Shown: one piece after another, positions 1 to 11,197 of the stretch | Position numbering within the stretch: position 1 is the first letter of the stretch | How the letters are laid out: each line of letters begins with the position of its first letter | Assembly: GCF_001662305.1 (NCBI RefSeq) | Contig: NZ_BDEP01000015.1 | Location: forward strand, 1-64,000 | From: Halomonas caseinilytica | Lineage (GTDB): Bacteria > Pseudomonadota > Gammaproteobacteria > Pseudomonadales > Halomonadaceae | Direction of reading: 5' to 3' | Length of the DNA: 64,000 bases | Program-made: the position numbers and the translations under genes | Notes under the pieces: model-generated | Databases searched by the model: none | What the model was told of the DNA's origin: nothing | What the model saw: the letters and a program-made list of their open reading frames with translations, nothing else

Positions 1-128
1 GTGCGATTGGCGTAGTCCGGGGCGATCTCGCCGGCAAAGCCGGCCTCGCGCAGGGCCTCGAGGAAGGCCCGGTAGCGGGCGGCGGCCGGGCCGAGGGAAG
101 CCTCACTGGTGTCCAGTCTTGCGATCAT
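1..128 (-). CDS. ydiJ: YdiJ-like FAD/FeS oxidoreductase, N-terminal fragment
   Basis: Only the first 42 codons lie in the window; the gene runs off the left edge. The reading starts MIARLDTSEA and contains FLEALREAGFAGEIAPDYAN, which lines up with the N-terminus of E. coli YdiJ (FLQELEQQGF-TGD-ATSYADR). YdiJ is a large FAD-binding 2-hydroxyacid (D-2-hydroxyglutarate type) dehydrogenase with a C-terminal FeS domain; none of those domains can be seen here. It is divergent from serS, with about 190 bases between the two starts. The call rests on a short N-terminal match only. Confidence 0.6.
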   Translation of the reverse strand, partial: MIARLDTSEASLGPAAARYRAFLEALREAGFAGEIAPDYANR

Positions 129-231
129 GATGTCGGTATCGGTATTGGCGCCGTCCTGCTGCGTCGGCTGGCTTGCCGGGCAGGACGAACGGGGAAGAGG
201 TGGCGTCTACTGTACCGCGACAGGCCCATGA

Positions 232-1602
<1,371 letters not shown>

Positions 1603-1609
1603 CGCGTAA

Positions 1610-1632
1610 GAGGCGCCTATCCAGAGCGCCTC
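1610..1632. terminator. Hairpin between convergent serS and queG
   Basis: A 7-bp inverted repeat (GAGGCGC ... GCGCCTC) with a 9-base loop fills the 61-base gap between the two convergent stops. There is no long T-tract on either side, so it may be a weak or factor-assisted bidirectional terminator. Confidence 0.4.
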
Positions 1633-1663
1633 GGTCTTGGACGAGGGCTGGGGAAGGGCTTTC

Positions 1664-2773
1664 TCAGGCCTCGACGGCGATCATGTCCGTGCGCTTTGCC
1701 CGCTGGCGTGCCAGGGCCCAGCGGACGTGCTCGCGGACCAGGTCGGACGGGTAGGGCAGGCGAGCTCGCAAAGCGGACTCGACGCTCTCGCTCCAGGGCG
1801 CGTTGCCCAGCCCCACGGCCAGGTTGCGTAGCCAGCGTTCGTAGCCGATGCGTCGAATGGGGCTGCCCGCGGTCTTGTCGAGAAACTCTTCCTCGCTCCA
1901 GGCGAAAAGGCTGACCAGGTCGGCACGGTCAAGATCGTGGCGAGGGGCGAAGTCGCGCTCGCGGCTGGCTCGGGTGAAACGCGTGAAAGGGCAGACCAGC
2001 TGGCAGTCGTCGCAACCAAAGACGCGGTTGCCCATGGCGGCGCGGAATTCTTCGGGAATCGCCCCGTGCAGCTCGATGGTGAGATAGGAGATGCAGCGGC
2101 GCGAGTCGACGACGCGATCCTCGACGATGGCATCGGTGGGGCAGCCCGTGCGACAGGCGCTGCAGCTGCCGCAATGGGCACCTTCATAGGGCGGGTCCAC
2201 CGGCAGGGGCAGGTCGGTGTAGAGTTCGCCGAGAAAGAACAGCGAGCCCGCCTTGGGATTGAGGATCATGGCGTTCTTGCCGACCCAGCCAAGGCCCGCC
2301 TTGCGGGCCAGGGCACGTTCCATCACCGGCGCCGAGTCGACGAAGGCGCGATAGCCGAACGGGCCGATCTCGTCCTGGATCTGCTTGGCCAGCGTGGCCA
2401 GGCGCTTGCGCATCAGCTTGTGGTAGTCGCGGCCTACGGCGTAGCGCGAGACGTAGGCTTTCTCCGGACGGGCCAGCATCCGGGTCGTCTCGACCTCGGG
2501 CGGCAGGTAGTCGAGCCGCACGCTGATCACGCGCACCGTGCCGGGCACCAGCTCCTCGGGGCGGGTACGCTTCGTGCCGTGCTTGGCCATGAAGTGCATC
2601 TCGCCATGGTGGCCCAGGTCCAGCCAGCGCTGCAGTCGGGCCTCGTCCTCGGCCAGGTCGACATCGGTGATCCCGACTTGCTGGAAACCGAGTTCACGAC
2701 CCCAGGTCTTGATCGAGTCGGCCAGGGCCTGGAGATCGGGGGATGCGTCGCCTTGAGCAGACGGCTGGGACAT
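1664..2773 (-). CDS. queG: Epoxyqueuosine reductase QueG
   Basis: Cobalamin-dependent reductase that turns epoxyqueuosine into queuosine at the tRNA wobble position, the last step of Q synthesis. The 369-residue protein has the family fold and two ferredoxin-type cysteine groups: C201, C204, C207, C211 in CGSCSACRTGCP, and C254, C257, C261 in CDDCQLVCP, which ligate two [4Fe-4S] clusters. The conserved VDSAPVMER segment with Asp146 lies in the active-site region. The ATG at 2773 (MSQPSAQ) gives a normal length. The antisense frame continues far upstream under nnr, but that is a high-GC artefact. It is divergent from nnr, as in E. coli and Pseudomonas. Confidence 0.95.
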   Translation of the reverse strand: MSQPSAQGDASPDLQALADSIKTWGRELGFQQVGITDVDLAEDEARLQRWLDLGHHGEMHFMAKHGTKRTRPEELVPGTVRVISVRLDYLPPEVETTRMLARPEKAYVSRYAVGRDYHKLMRKRLATLAKQIQDEIGPFGYRAFVDSAPVMERALARKAGLGWVGKNAMILNPKAGSLFFLGELYTDLPLPVDPPYEGAHCGSCSACRTGCPTDAIVEDRVVDSRRCISYLTIELHGAIPEEFRAAMGNRVFGCDDCQLVCPFTRFTRASRERDFAPRHDLDRADLVSLFAWSEEEFLDKTAGSPIRRIGYERWLRNLAVGLGNAPWSESVESALRARLPYPSDLVREHVRWALARQRAKRTDMIAVEA

Positions 2774-2878
2774 GATCGAGCAAACACCACGCAGAATGGC
2801 GCCACGACGCTTGGCGTCTGGCGGGGGAAAACGACACACTTCTACATGGTAAAGCATCGTGTGCTGGGGGAATAGCGA

Positions 2879-4390
2879 ATGACACAGGCGCCACCGGAGG
2901 ATCACAAGGGCCGAGCGCTGTATCGTGCCGAGCAGGTGCGCGAGCTGGACCGGCGCGTCATCGCTTCCGGCGTGGCGGGGTTTGCGCTGATGCAGCGTGC
3001 CGCGGCATCGGCCTGGCGATACCTGCGTGAGACCTGGCCAGAGGTGCGCCACCTGAGCGTGCTGTGCGGTGGCGGCAACAACGGGGGCGATGGCCATGTG
3101 CTGGCCGCTCTGGCAGCGGCTGAGGGGCTTTCGGTTCAGCGTATCCTCCTCAAGCCCGTGGAGGCGCTCGAGGGGGATGCGCGCCGAGCCGCCGAGATGG
3201 CCGATGCCGCCGGCGTCGGTCGTCAGCCATGGCAGGAAGGCATGGTGTTGACCGGCGAGCTGGTGGTGGATGCCGTGCTCGGCACGGGGCTTTCCGGCGA
3301 GGTGTGGGGGGCGTCTCGGTCGGCCATTGCGGCCATCAATGCCTGCGGCAAGCCGGTGCTGGCCATCGACATTCCCTCCGGGCTGCATGCCGATACCGGC
3401 GCCGAGCTGGGCGAGGCGGTGCACGCCTCCCGGACCGTCACGTTCATCGGCGACAAGCTGGGATTGCACACCGGGCGGGGACCGGCGCGGACCGGCGGTG
3501 TGGCCGTTTTTGACCTGGCCGCGCCCCGGGCAGCTTTCGATGGCATGACGCCGGCCGCATGGCGGCTCGATCGGTCGTTGATCGCGTCGCGACTGCTGCC
3601 CCGTGAGCGCGATGCCCATAAAGGCGCGGCGGGGCATGCGCTGATCCTGGGGGGCGCACCGGGCATGGGAGGTGCCGGCCTGCTGGCCGCCGAAGCGTGC
3701 GCGCGGCTCGGTGCCGGCAAGGTGAGCCTGGCCACCGACCCTGAGCATGTGGTCGCCAGCCTGATACGCCGGCCCGAGGTGATGGCACATGGCGTGCGCG
3801 GTCTCGCCGATCTCGGCGAGCTGCCTGGGGCGGCGGATGTTCTGGTCGTCGGGCCGGGACTCGGAAAAGGCAGTTGGGGGCAGGCCATGCTGCAGGGCGC
3901 CCTGGCCGCCGGAAAGCCCTTGGTGGTGGACGCCGATGGCCTCAACCTGCTCGCCGAGCGTTTCGCGGAGCAGCGGCGCGATGACTGGATCCTCACCCCG
4001 CATCCCGGTGAGGCGGCGCGCCTGCTGGGCATTGCGACCGCCGAGGTGGAGGCGGACCGCCCGGCGGCGGTGCTGGCCTTGCAGCAGCGTCTCGGCGGCG
4101 TGGTGGTGCTCAAGGGCGCCGGCAGTCTGGTGGCTGGTCCGGGCGGACTGGCCGTATGCCCCTACGGCAACCCGGGCATGGCGAGCGGCGGTATGGGAGA
4201 CGCGCTTTCCGGCATGCTGGGAGCCTTGGTGGCCCAAGGGCTCCCGCTGGAGACGGCCGCGCGTCTCGGTGTGCTGGTGCATGCCCTGGCCGCCGACATG
4301 GCGGCTCGGCAGGGTGGTGAGCGTGGCTTGCTGGCCAGCGATCTGGCATCCTGTGCGCGAATTCTGGTCAATCCAACGATGGACGAATGA
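2879..4390 (+). CDS. nnr: Bifunctional NAD(P)HX epimerase / ADP- or ATP-dependent dehydratase
   Basis: Repairs hydrated, damaged NADH and NADPH. The 503-residue protein has two fused domains. The N-terminal YjeF_N epimerase spans about residues 1-215 and includes CGGGNNGGDGHVLA. The C-terminal ribokinase-like dehydratase spans about 225-503, with AGHALILGGAPGMGGA and the catalytic GxGD-type stretch NPGMASGGMGDALSG near residues 430-445. First gene of a compact operon: its stop overlaps the tsaE start by 4 bases (ATGA). The epimerase-dehydratase fusion upstream of tsaE is the standard gammaproteobacterial arrangement. Confidence 0.95.
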   Translation: MTQAPPEDHKGRALYRAEQVRELDRRVIASGVAGFALMQRAAASAWRYLRETWPEVRHLSVLCGGGNNGGDGHVLAALAAAEGLSVQRILLKPVEALEGDARRAAEMADAAGVGRQPWQEGMVLTGELVVDAVLGTGLSGEVWGASRSAIAAINACGKPVLAIDIPSGLHADTGAELGEAVHASRTVTFIGDKLGLHTGRGPARTGGVAVFDLAAPRAAFDGMTPAAWRLDRSLIASRLLPRERDAHKGAAGHALILGGAPGMGGAGLLAAEACARLGAGKVSLATDPEHVVASLIRRPEVMAHGVRGLADLGELPGAADVLVVGPGLGKGSWGQAMLQGALAAGKPLVVDADGLNLLAERFAEQRRDDWILTPHPGEAARLLGIATAEVEADRPAAVLALQQRLGGVVVLKGAGSLVAGPGGLAVCPYGNPGMASGGMGDALSGMLGALVAQGLPLETAARLGVLVHALAADMAARQGGERGLLASDLASCARILVNPTMDE

Positions 4391-4896
4391 CGATGCGGTT
4401 GCGACTTGCTGACGAAGACCGACAGGTCGCGCTGGGCGAATGTCTCGGTCGGGCGCTGGCCGGCCAGGGGCGGGTTTATCTGGAAGGGGAGCTCGGTGCC
4501 GGCAAGACGACGCTGACCCGGGGCATCCTGCGCGCCTATGGCTACCAGGGAGCGGTCAAGAGCCCGACGTATACGCTGGTGGAACCCTACGAACTGGCGC
4601 AGGCACGTGTGCATCATTTCGATCTCTATCGCCTGGGTGACCCGGAAGAGCTGGAATTCATCGGTGGGCGCGACCTGCTCGGCGAAGAGGCGCTTTGCGT
4701 GATCGAATGGCCCGCTCGGGGCGAGGGCTGGCTACCCAGGCCCGACCTATGGGTGCGCTTGAGCCTTCAGCCGCCGGGGCGCCAGGCCTTGCTGTCGGCC
4801 GAGACGGCACGAGGCCGCGAGGTTCTCGAACGGTTGGCCGCGGATGTGGCCCGGCCTGACGGCTGTCTCGCCGGTACGGACGAAGACGTTTCATGA
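4387..4896 (+). CDS. tsaE: tRNA threonylcarbamoyladenosine biosynthesis ATPase TsaE
   Basis: ATPase subunit that, with TsaB, TsaC and TsaD, makes the t6A modification at position 37 of ANN-decoding tRNAs. At 169 residues it is slightly longer than the typical 150-160. Walker A is GELGAGKTT (residues 34-42). The family signatures SPTYTLVEPY, HFDLYRL and CVIEWPARGEGWLP are all present. The start overlaps the nnr stop and the stop overlaps the amidase start (both ATGA), so translation is probably coupled. Confidence 0.96.
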   Translation: MTMRLRLADEDRQVALGECLGRALAGQGRVYLEGELGAGKTTLTRGILRAYGYQGAVKSPTYTLVEPYELAQARVHHFDLYRLGDPEELEFIGGRDLLGEEALCVIEWPARGEGWLPRPDLWVRLSLQPPGRQALLSAETARGREVLERLAADVARPDGCLAGTDEDVS

Positions 4897-6344
4897 GGAA
4901 AAGGATATTGCGTCGTAACATGGCTCGCTGGCTATTGCCGCTGGCGTTGTTGGTGCCGTTGTGTGCCGAGGCCGCCAGTGTCGATAACCTACGCCTCTGG
5001 GCAGCACCCGACCATTCGCGTCTGGTCTTCGACCTGTCGTCGCCGGTTACGGCGGAGGTCTTCACGCTGGAGGATCCGCGCCGGCTGGTGATCGATCTGC
5101 AGGACAGCGAATTCAATGCCGATGCCGATCGGCTGGACCTGTCCGGCAGCGCCATCCGCGAGGTGCGCACCGGCGTGCGCAATGGCGACGACCTGCGGGT
5201 GGTGCTGGAACTGTCGCGGGCGGTCGAGCCGCGCCATTTCACCCTGGAGCCCAACGAACAATATGGCCACCGCCTGGTGGTGGATCTGGAGTATCCCGGC
5301 GAGAGTGCCGTGGAGGACCCCATCGATCCCATCGAAGCCAAGATTCGCGAACAGGAGATTGCCGCCGAGCGGGCCCAGGCCGAGGCGGTGGCCGAAGGGC
5401 GCGATCCCGACACCGTGACGCCAGCGGCCAAGCAGGCCCAGCCACATCCCAAGCGCGACATCATCATTGCCGTGGATGCCGGCCACGGCGGTGAGGACCC
5501 CGGCGCCACCGGTCCTGCCGGTACACGCGAGAAGGATGTCGTGCTGGAAATGGCCAAGCGCCTGTCGCGGCTGATCAATGCCACCGAAGGCTTCAAGGCG
5601 GTGATGATCCGTGATGGTGACTATTATGTCGGGCTGCGTCAGCGCACGCGCATCGCCAGGGAGCAGAAGGCCGACTTCTTCGTCTCGCTCCACGCCGATG
5701 CCTTCAACAGCCCCCGGCCACATGGCAGCTCGGTGTTCGCCCTTTCACAGAGCGGGGCGACCTCGGAGACCGCCAAATGGCTGGCGGCGTCGGAGAATCG
5801 TTCGGACCTGATCGGGGGCGTGGACGGCAACCTGTCACTGGACGACAAGGACGAGGTCCTGCGCGGCGTGCTGCTCGACCTGACCATGACCGCGACCCTC
5901 AACGATTCCCTGACCATCGGCGGGCGCGTGCTGGATCGCATGGGACGTGTCAACGATCTCCACAAGTCGCAAGTGGAGCAGGCGGGCTTCGTGGTGCTCA
6001 AGTCACCCGACATTCCTTCACTGCTGGTGGAGACCGGGTTCATCTCCAATCCCCAGGAGGAACGGCGGCTTCGCGATGGCAGCTACCAGCAGCGGATGAT
6101 GCAGGCCGTCTTTGGCGGTATTCGCGCCCACTTCGAACGCAACCCGCCACCGGCCAGCCTGCTGGCCTGGCAGCGCGATCAGGGGCGCGGCGGTGCCGGT
6201 GACGAGTATCGGATCCAGCCGGGTGATACCCTGTCGGAGATCGCGGCTCGTCACAATGTGCCGGTCGGCCAGCTTCGGCAGGCCAATGAGCTCAACGGTG
6301 ATGTCATCCGGGTCGGGCAAGTGCTGAGGATACCGAGTTCTTAA
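4893..6344 (+). CDS. amiB: N-acetylmuramoyl-L-alanine amidase (AmiB/AmiC type) with AMIN and LysM domains
   Basis: Periplasmic zinc amidase that cleaves septal peptidoglycan during cell separation. It has a signal peptide at residues 1-28 (ending AEAAS), a septal-targeting AMIN domain at about 29-135, a charged linker at 140-185, a catalytic Amidase_3 domain at about 190-415 and a C-terminal LysM at about 438-483. Zinc and catalytic residues can be read: H198 in VDAGHGG, E213 in TREKDV, H267 in SLHADAF, and E380 in LVETGFISN. The insert at about residues 285-330 corresponds to the inhibitory helix that EnvC/NlpD-type activators displace. E. coli AmiB also ends in LysM, which supports the symbol. 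Confidence 0.94.
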   Translation: MRKRILRRNMARWLLPLALLVPLCAEAASVDNLRLWAAPDHSRLVFDLSSPVTAEVFTLEDPRRLVIDLQDSEFNADADRLDLSGSAIREVRTGVRNGDDLRVVLELSRAVEPRHFTLEPNEQYGHRLVVDLEYPGESAVEDPIDPIEAKIREQEIAAERAQAEAVAEGRDPDTVTPAAKQAQPHPKRDIIIAVDAGHGGEDPGATGPAGTREKDVVLEMAKRLSRLINATEGFKAVMIRDGDYYVGLRQRTRIAREQKADFFVSLHADAFNSPRPHGSSVFALSQSGATSETAKWLAASENRSDLIGGVDGNLSLDDKDEVLRGVLLDLTMTATLNDSLTIGGRVLDRMGRVNDLHKSQVEQAGFVVLKSPDIPSLLVETGFISNPQEERRLRDGSYQQRMMQAVFGGIRAHFERNPPPASLLAWQRDQGRGGAGDEYRIQPGDTLSEIAARHNVPVGQLRQANELNGDVIRVGQVLRIPSS

Positions 6345-6438
6345 GCTGGAAGTTTAACGAGCGGCGCTTTGCGCCTGGAAGCGCTTCATCGCGATTGACG
6401 GGACGTCAAGCGTTCGACTTCCAGCGTCAGGGGGGGTT

Positions 6439-8424
6439 ATGACAGACAGGCAGCATATCCGGGTTCTCGATCCGCGACTGGCCAACCAGATCGCCGCAGG
6501 TGAAGTGGTCGAGCGACCCTCCTCGGTGGTCAAGGAGCTGGTCGAGAATGCCATCGATGCCGGTAGCCGGCGCATCGAGGTGGAGCTGGAGTCTGGTGGG
6601 GCACGCCTGATCCGGGTGCGTGATGATGGCGTCGGCATCGACGAGGAAGATCTGCCGTTGGCCCTGTCGCGTCATGCCACCAGCAAGATTGCGTCGCTGG
6701 ACGACCTCGAGGGTGTGGCGAGCCTGGGCTTCCGTGGCGAGGCGCTGGCCTCGATCAGTTCGGTGTCGCGCCTGGAGTTGATGTCCAACGTCGAGGACGA
6801 CCCGACCAGCGGCTGGCGTGTGGTGGTGGAAGGGCGCCGCATGGAGCCTCGGGTCACGCCCTCGCCGCACCCGCGCGGTACCACGGTGACGGTGCGCGAC
6901 CTGTTCTTCAATACGCCGGCGCGCCGCAAGTTCCTGCGTACCGAGAAGACCGAGTTCGGCCACGTGGAAGAGGCCTTCCGCCGCCAGGCCCTGTCGCGGC
7001 TGGATCTCGGCTGGGTGCTGCGACACAACCAGAAGACCATCCACCAGTTGAGTCCTGGCGGTGATCTGGTCGGCCACGAGCGTCGTCTGCAGGCCCTGCT
7101 CGGCAAGGCCTTCCTGGAAAACGCCCTGCACCTGGACATCGAAACCGGTGGCTTGCGCCTGTGGGGCTGGGTCGGCCTGCCGACCCATTCCCGGGCCCAG
7201 GCCGACCAGCAGTACTTCTTCGTCAATGGCCGGGTGGTCCGCGACCGGCTGGTGGCCCATGCCATTCGGCAGGCATATCGTGACGTCCTCTTCCACGGTC
7301 GCCATCCCGTGTTCGTGCTGTACCTGGAGGTCGACCCGGCGGTGGTGGATGTCAACGTGCATCCGACCAAGCATGAAGTGCGGTTCCGTGATGGCCGCAT
7401 GGTGCACGACTTCCTGTTTTCCAGTCTGCACCGGGCGCTCGGCGAGGCGCGCGCCGGCCAACCGGGCGACGGGTCGGTTGCGAAAGAGTCCCCGGCCGGG
7501 GAAGGCGCGTCAGACGCGGTGGCGCCATCGTCCAATGAAGTGGCCGAGCCTGCGGGGCGCTGGCAGCAGCAGCCCATGGCGCTGCATGGCCGCGACGAGG
7601 GAGGCGAACAGAAGGTGACTCCGGACCGGGTGCGCGCCTTCATGGAAGGCTATCGTGCCCTGCATCCGGAACACGAGGAAAGCCTGCTGACCCCTCAGGC
7701 ATCCGCGCCGGGAGCAGGCGGCAATGCCGCCGAGGTGGCCCTGGCCGAACGCGAGGCATCGCCCGCGGCGGCGACATCCAGCCCGGCTCCCGCCCCGGCG
7801 ATGCCGGAGGACGATGCCACCCGAGCGCCGCCCCTGGGCTATGCCGTGGCCCAGTTGCACGGCATCTACATTCTTTCTCAGACCGAGCGTGGCCTGGTGG
7901 TGGTGGACATGCATGCCGCCCATGAGCGTATCGTCTACGAGCGCATGAAGGCGCAGGTGCATGGAGACACCGGTGACGGGGGAGGCCTGCAGGCCCAACC
8001 GTTGCTGGTGCCGGTGTCCCTGGCGGCCAGTGCCGCCGAGGTGGCCACCGCCGAGGCCGAACGCGACGCCTTCTCGCGACTGGGCGTGGAACTCGACGTG
8101 GCCGGTCCGGAAACGTTGCTGGTACGTCAGGTGCCGGCCCTGCTGGTGGACGCCGATGTCGAGTTGCTGGTGCGCGACATGCTCGGCGACCTCGAGCGTT
8201 ACGGACGTTCCGACCGGCTCGAGGCCCATATCAATGAATTGCTGTCGACCATGGCCTGCCACGGTAGCGTGCGGGCCAACCGCCAATTGACGACGGCGGA
8301 AATGAACGCGCTGCTGCGTGACATGGAACGTACCGAGCGCAGCGGCCAGTGCAACCATGGTCGTCCCACCTGGACCGAGATGAGCCTCAAGGAATTGGAC
8401 CGCCTTTTCCTGCGAGGGCAGTGA
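6439..8424 (+). CDS. mutL: DNA mismatch repair protein MutL
   Basis: Couples MutS mismatch recognition to strand removal. The 661-residue protein has an N-terminal GHKL ATPase (about 1-340) with [33 protein letters not shown] and [12 protein letters not shown] low-complexity linker of about 120 residues follows, then a C-terminal dimerisation domain. At D490 it reads [12 protein letters not shown], a form of the DQHA(X)2E(X)4E nicking-endonuclease motif with Q replaced by M; the associated [13 protein letters not shown] and CNHGRPTW segments also occur near the C-terminus. E. coli MutL, which relies on MutH, lacks these motifs, so this MutL probably nicks DNA itself. A 94-base gap separates it from the amidase; miaA follows after 15 bases. 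Confidence 0.97.
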   Translation: MTDRQHIRVLDPRLANQIAAGEVVERPSSVVKELVENAIDAGSRRIEVELESGGARLIRVRDDGVGIDEEDLPLALSRHATSKIASLDDLEGVASLGFRGEALASISSVSRLELMSNVEDDPTSGWRVVVEGRRMEPRVTPSPHPRGTTVTVRDLFFNTPARRKFLRTEKTEFGHVEEAFRRQALSRLDLGWVLRHNQKTIHQLSPGGDLVGHERRLQALLGKAFLENALHLDIETGGLRLWGWVGLPTHSRAQADQQYFFVNGRVVRDRLVAHAIRQAYRDVLFHGRHPVFVLYLEVDPAVVDVNVHPTKHEVRFRDGRMVHDFLFSSLHRALGEARAGQPGDGSVAKESPAGEGASDAVAPSSNEVAEPAGRWQQQPMALHGRDEGGEQKVTPDRVRAFMEGYRALHPEHEESLLTPQASAPGAGGNAAEVALAEREASPAAATSSPAPAPAMPEDDATRAPPLGYAVAQLHGIYILSQTERGLVVVDMHAAHERIVYERMKAQVHGDTGDGGGLQAQPLLVPVSLAASAAEVATAEAERDAFSRLGVELDVAGPETLLVRQVPALLVDADVELLVRDMLGDLERYGRSDRLEAHINELLSTMACHGSVRANRQLTTAEMNALLRDMERTERSGQCNHGRPTWTEMSLKELDRLFLRGQ

Positions 8425-8439
8425 TCCGACGGAGTTTTC

Positions 8440-9378
8440 ATGAGTGACACCCGCCCGCCGGCCATCTTCCTGATGGGGCCGACTGCCGTGGGCAAGACCG
8501 ACATGGCCATCGCCCTGCATGAACGCTTGGGATGCGAGCTGATCAGCGTCGACTCGGCGATGGTCTATCGCGGCATGGACATCGGCAGTGCCAAACCGTC
8601 AGCCAGCGAACTGGCGCGGGCCCCGCACCGCCTGATCGATATCCGCGATCCCGCCGACCCCTATTCGGCGGCGGCGTTTCGCGAGGATGCGCGCCGCGAG
8701 ATGCGTCGTATCACCGATGCCGGTCGCGTTCCCTTGCTGGTCGGTGGGACCATGATGTACTACCAGCGTCTCTGGGTCGGCGAGCCCAATCTGCCCTCCG
8801 GCGATCCGACGATTCGCGCTGAACTGGATCGGGAAGTCGAGCAGCGCGGGCTGGCCGAGCTGCATGAGGAGTTGGCGCGCATCGATCCGCGCGCGGCCCG
8901 GCGCATTCATCCCAACGACCCCCAGCGCCTGACCCGGGCACTTGAGGTCTATCGAATCAGTGGACGTTCGCTCACCGAGCACTGGGATGAGCAGCAACCG
9001 GAAACCTTCCCTTGGCGTGTGCTGTCGATAGGACTCGCTCCGGCCGATCGGAGTGTGCTGCACTCACGGATAGCGGCACGTTTCGATGCCATGCTCGAGG
9101 CAGGTTTTCTCGATGAGGTGACTGGCCTGATGGCACGAGACGACCTGCATGCGAGACTACCCGCGATGAAGAGCGTGGGGTATCGTCAGGCTTGGGAGTA
9201 CCTGCAAGGACAGGGCGACCGAGAGACGTTGCGACGCCGGGGCATTGTCGCCACGCGGCAGCTGGCCAAGCGCCAGTTGACCTGGATGCGTGGTTGGCCT
9301 GACCTGCATTGGGTTGACATTCTGGCCGGCGAGCCACTCGATCATGTCTTGAAATTGGTGCGCGAATTCAGCAGTTAG
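8440..9378 (+). CDS. miaA: tRNA dimethylallyltransferase
   Basis: Adds a dimethylallyl group to A37 of tRNAs reading UNN codons, the first step to ms2i6A. The 312-residue length is normal. The P-loop is GPTAVGKT at residues 12-19, followed by VDSAMVYRGMDIGSAKP, the conserved acceptor-site segment, and VGGTMMYY. It sits between mutL and hfq, the classical gammaproteobacterial order. The last residues approach a hairpin in the hfq upstream region. Confidence 0.97.
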   Translation: MSDTRPPAIFLMGPTAVGKTDMAIALHERLGCELISVDSAMVYRGMDIGSAKPSASELARAPHRLIDIRDPADPYSAAAFREDARREMRRITDAGRVPLLVGGTMMYYQRLWVGEPNLPSGDPTIRAELDREVEQRGLAELHEELARIDPRAARRIHPNDPQRLTRALEVYRISGRSLTEHWDEQQPETFPWRVLSIGLAPADRSVLHSRIAARFDAMLEAGFLDEVTGLMARDDLHARLPAMKSVGYRQAWEYLQGQGDRETLRRRGIVATRQLAKRQLTWMRGWPDLHWVDILAGEPLDHVLKLVREFSS

Positions 9379-9429
9379 CGTAAGATGAGCGTTCCATGAG
9401 ACCGGTTGATCGGGCTCCACCGGGCAAGA

Positions 9430-9457
9430 GTGCCACCTCGGGAAAAGAGGTGGGCAC
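9430..9457 (+). other. Hairpin in the hfq leader region
   Basis: A 10-bp inverted repeat (GTGCCACCTC ... GAGGTGGGCAC, one bulged G) with a purine-rich loop lies between miaA and hfq. No T-tract follows, so it is not a typical terminator. It could be a processing or regulatory structure in the hfq leader. Confidence 0.3.
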
Positions 9458-9503
9458 CCAATAGCACTATCAATCCCATAAGAGACAATTTAGGGAGAGC
9501 AAC

Positions 9504-9755
9504 ATGTCCAAAGGACAGTCCCTTCAAGATCCATACCTGAACGTACTGCGCAAGGAGCGCATTCCGGTGTCGATCTTCCTGGTCAACGGCATCAAGCTGC
9601 AAGGCCAGATCGAGTCCTTCGACCAATTCGTCATCCTGCTGCGAAACACGGTCAGCCAGATGGTCTACAAGCATGCCATCTCCACGGTGGTGCCGTCGCG
9701 CAATGTGCGTCTGCCGGCGACTGACGTGCCCGCGCAGCCGGAAAGCAACGCGTGA
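9504..9755 (+). CDS. hfq: RNA chaperone Hfq
   Basis: Hexameric Sm-like protein that pairs small RNAs with mRNA targets and affects mRNA stability. The 83-residue sequence contains the full Sm core: [20 protein letters not shown] at the N-terminus, [12 protein letters not shown], and the Sm2 motif [10 protein letters not shown]. The C-terminal tail is only about 15 residues, much shorter than in E. coli (102 residues total) and close to Pseudomonas Hfq. A clear ribosome site (GGGAG) precedes the ATG. hflX follows after 8 bases. Confidence 0.98.
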   Translation: MSKGQSLQDPYLNVLRKERIPVSIFLVNGIKLQGQIESFDQFVILLRNTVSQMVYKHAISTVVPSRNVRLPATDVPAQPESNA

Positions 9756-9763
9756 GGTATTGA

Positions 9764-11080
9764 TTGTTTTTCGAACGTCCCGACGCCGGTGAGACGGCGG
9801 TACTCGTCCATGTGGACTTCCAGGACGAAAGCGAGCGTGAGGATTCCGGAGAATTTCTCGAGCTCGTGCGCTCGGCCGGCGCGGAGCCGGCCACGCTGCT
9901 GACCGGCAGTCGAGGCCGGCCCGATCCGCGTTTCTTCATCGGTTCGGGCAAGGTGGAAGAAGTCCGCGAAGCGCTGGCTGTCCACAAGGCCGAGCTGGTG
10001 ATCTTCAATCATGCTCTCAGTCCTTCCCAGGAGCGTAATGTCGAGCAGGCGCTCAAGTGTCGTGTGCTCGATCGCACGGGACTTATTCTCGACATCTTCG
10101 CTCAGCGGGCACGGACCCACGAGGGCAAGTTGCAGGTGGAACTGGCCCAGCTGGAGTACATGTCGACCCGGCTGGTACGCGGCTGGACCCACCTGGAACG
10201 ACAGAAGGGTGGCATCGGCCTGCGCGGTCCGGGCGAAACCCAGCTCGAGACCGACCGTCGCCTGTTGCGTGGCCGCATCAAGGCGATTCACAAGCGCCTG
10301 GACAAGGTGCGTAGCCAGCGTGGCCAGAACCGCCGTGCCCGCTCGCGAGCCGAGATCCCCAGCGTGTCGCTGGTCGGCTATACCAATGCCGGCAAGTCGA
10401 CGCTGTTCAATGCTCTGACCGAGTCGCGGGTCTATGCGGCGGACCAGCTGTTCGCTACCCTCGATCCTACCTTGAGACGTCTCGAGGTCGAGGATGTGGG
10501 GCCGGTCGTGCTGGCCGACACCGTGGGCTTTATCCGGCACCTGCCGCACAAGCTGGTGGAAGCCTTCCAGGCGACGCTCCAGGAAGCCGCCGAGGCGAGC
10601 CTGCTGGTTCATGTGATCGACGCCGCGGACCCGGACCGCGACCTGAACGTGAATCAGGTCAACGAGGTGCTGGATGAGATCGGCGCGCTGGACGTGCCGA
10701 CGCTCAAGGTGATGAACAAGGTCGACCTGTTTGACAGTGCGCCGCGTATCGAGCGCAATGCCGATGGGCGGCCCGAGTCGGTGTGGTTGTCGGCCCGGGA
10801 TGGCCGAGGCCTGGAGTTGTTCGAGCAGGCCCTCTCGGAGTGTCTGGCCGACGATATCATCGACTTCGACATCACCCTGACGCCTGTCCAGGGCAAGCTG
10901 CGGGCCGGCCTGCACGAACTGGGTGCGGTACGCGAGGAGCGCTTCGACGAGCAGGGACGTACCCTGCTCGAGATACGGCTGCCGCGACGTGATTTCCTGC
11001 AATTGATGGCACGTCTCGGCGAGAGCGCCAACGATTACCTGCCGGAGGAATTGCAGGAAGGTCCCGTATGGGAGCAATGA
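9764..11080 (+). CDS. hflX: Ribosome-associated GTPase HflX
   Basis: GTPase that splits and rescues stalled ribosomes under heat or antibiotic stress. The 438-residue protein has an N-terminal HflX domain containing GSGKVEEVREA, a helical linker with RGPGETQLETDRRLL, and a G domain with G1 GYTNAGKST (G205 onward), the switch segment FATLDPT, DTVGFI and NKVD. The start codon is TTG, chosen because GAGG lies at the right distance upstream and translation begins only 8 bases after the hfq stop. No better in-frame ATG is nearby. Confidence 0.96.
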   Translation: MFFERPDAGETAVLVHVDFQDESEREDSGEFLELVRSAGAEPATLLTGSRGRPDPRFFIGSGKVEEVREALAVHKAELVIFNHALSPSQERNVEQALKCRVLDRTGLILDIFAQRARTHEGKLQVELAQLEYMSTRLVRGWTHLERQKGGIGLRGPGETQLETDRRLLRGRIKAIHKRLDKVRSQRGQNRRARSRAEIPSVSLVGYTNAGKSTLFNALTESRVYAADQLFATLDPTLRRLEVEDVGPVVLADTVGFIRHLPHKLVEAFQATLQEAAEASLLVHVIDAADPDRDLNVNQVNEVLDEIGALDVPTLKVMNKVDLFDSAPRIERNADGRPESVWLSARDGRGLELFEQALSECLADDIIDFDITLTPVQGKLRAGLHELGAVREERFDEQGRTLLEIRLPRRDFLQLMARLGESANDYLPEELQEGPVWEQ

Positions 11081-11197
11081 GTCGCCTTCGGGCGTCGGCC
11101 GGCGTTGCCAACGCCGGTCGGCGCTACAAGGATCGCAACGATGCCCGTCGCGACGCTCCGGTGCGCGACGGTATGCAACGCAGAGTGGAGACGACGT

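Noticed and set aside
6345..6438. Inverted repeat GCTGGAAG ... CTTCCAGC between the amidase and mutL genes
   Set aside because: Arms are about 65 bases apart with GC-rich filler and no T-run; too weak to call a terminator or operator.
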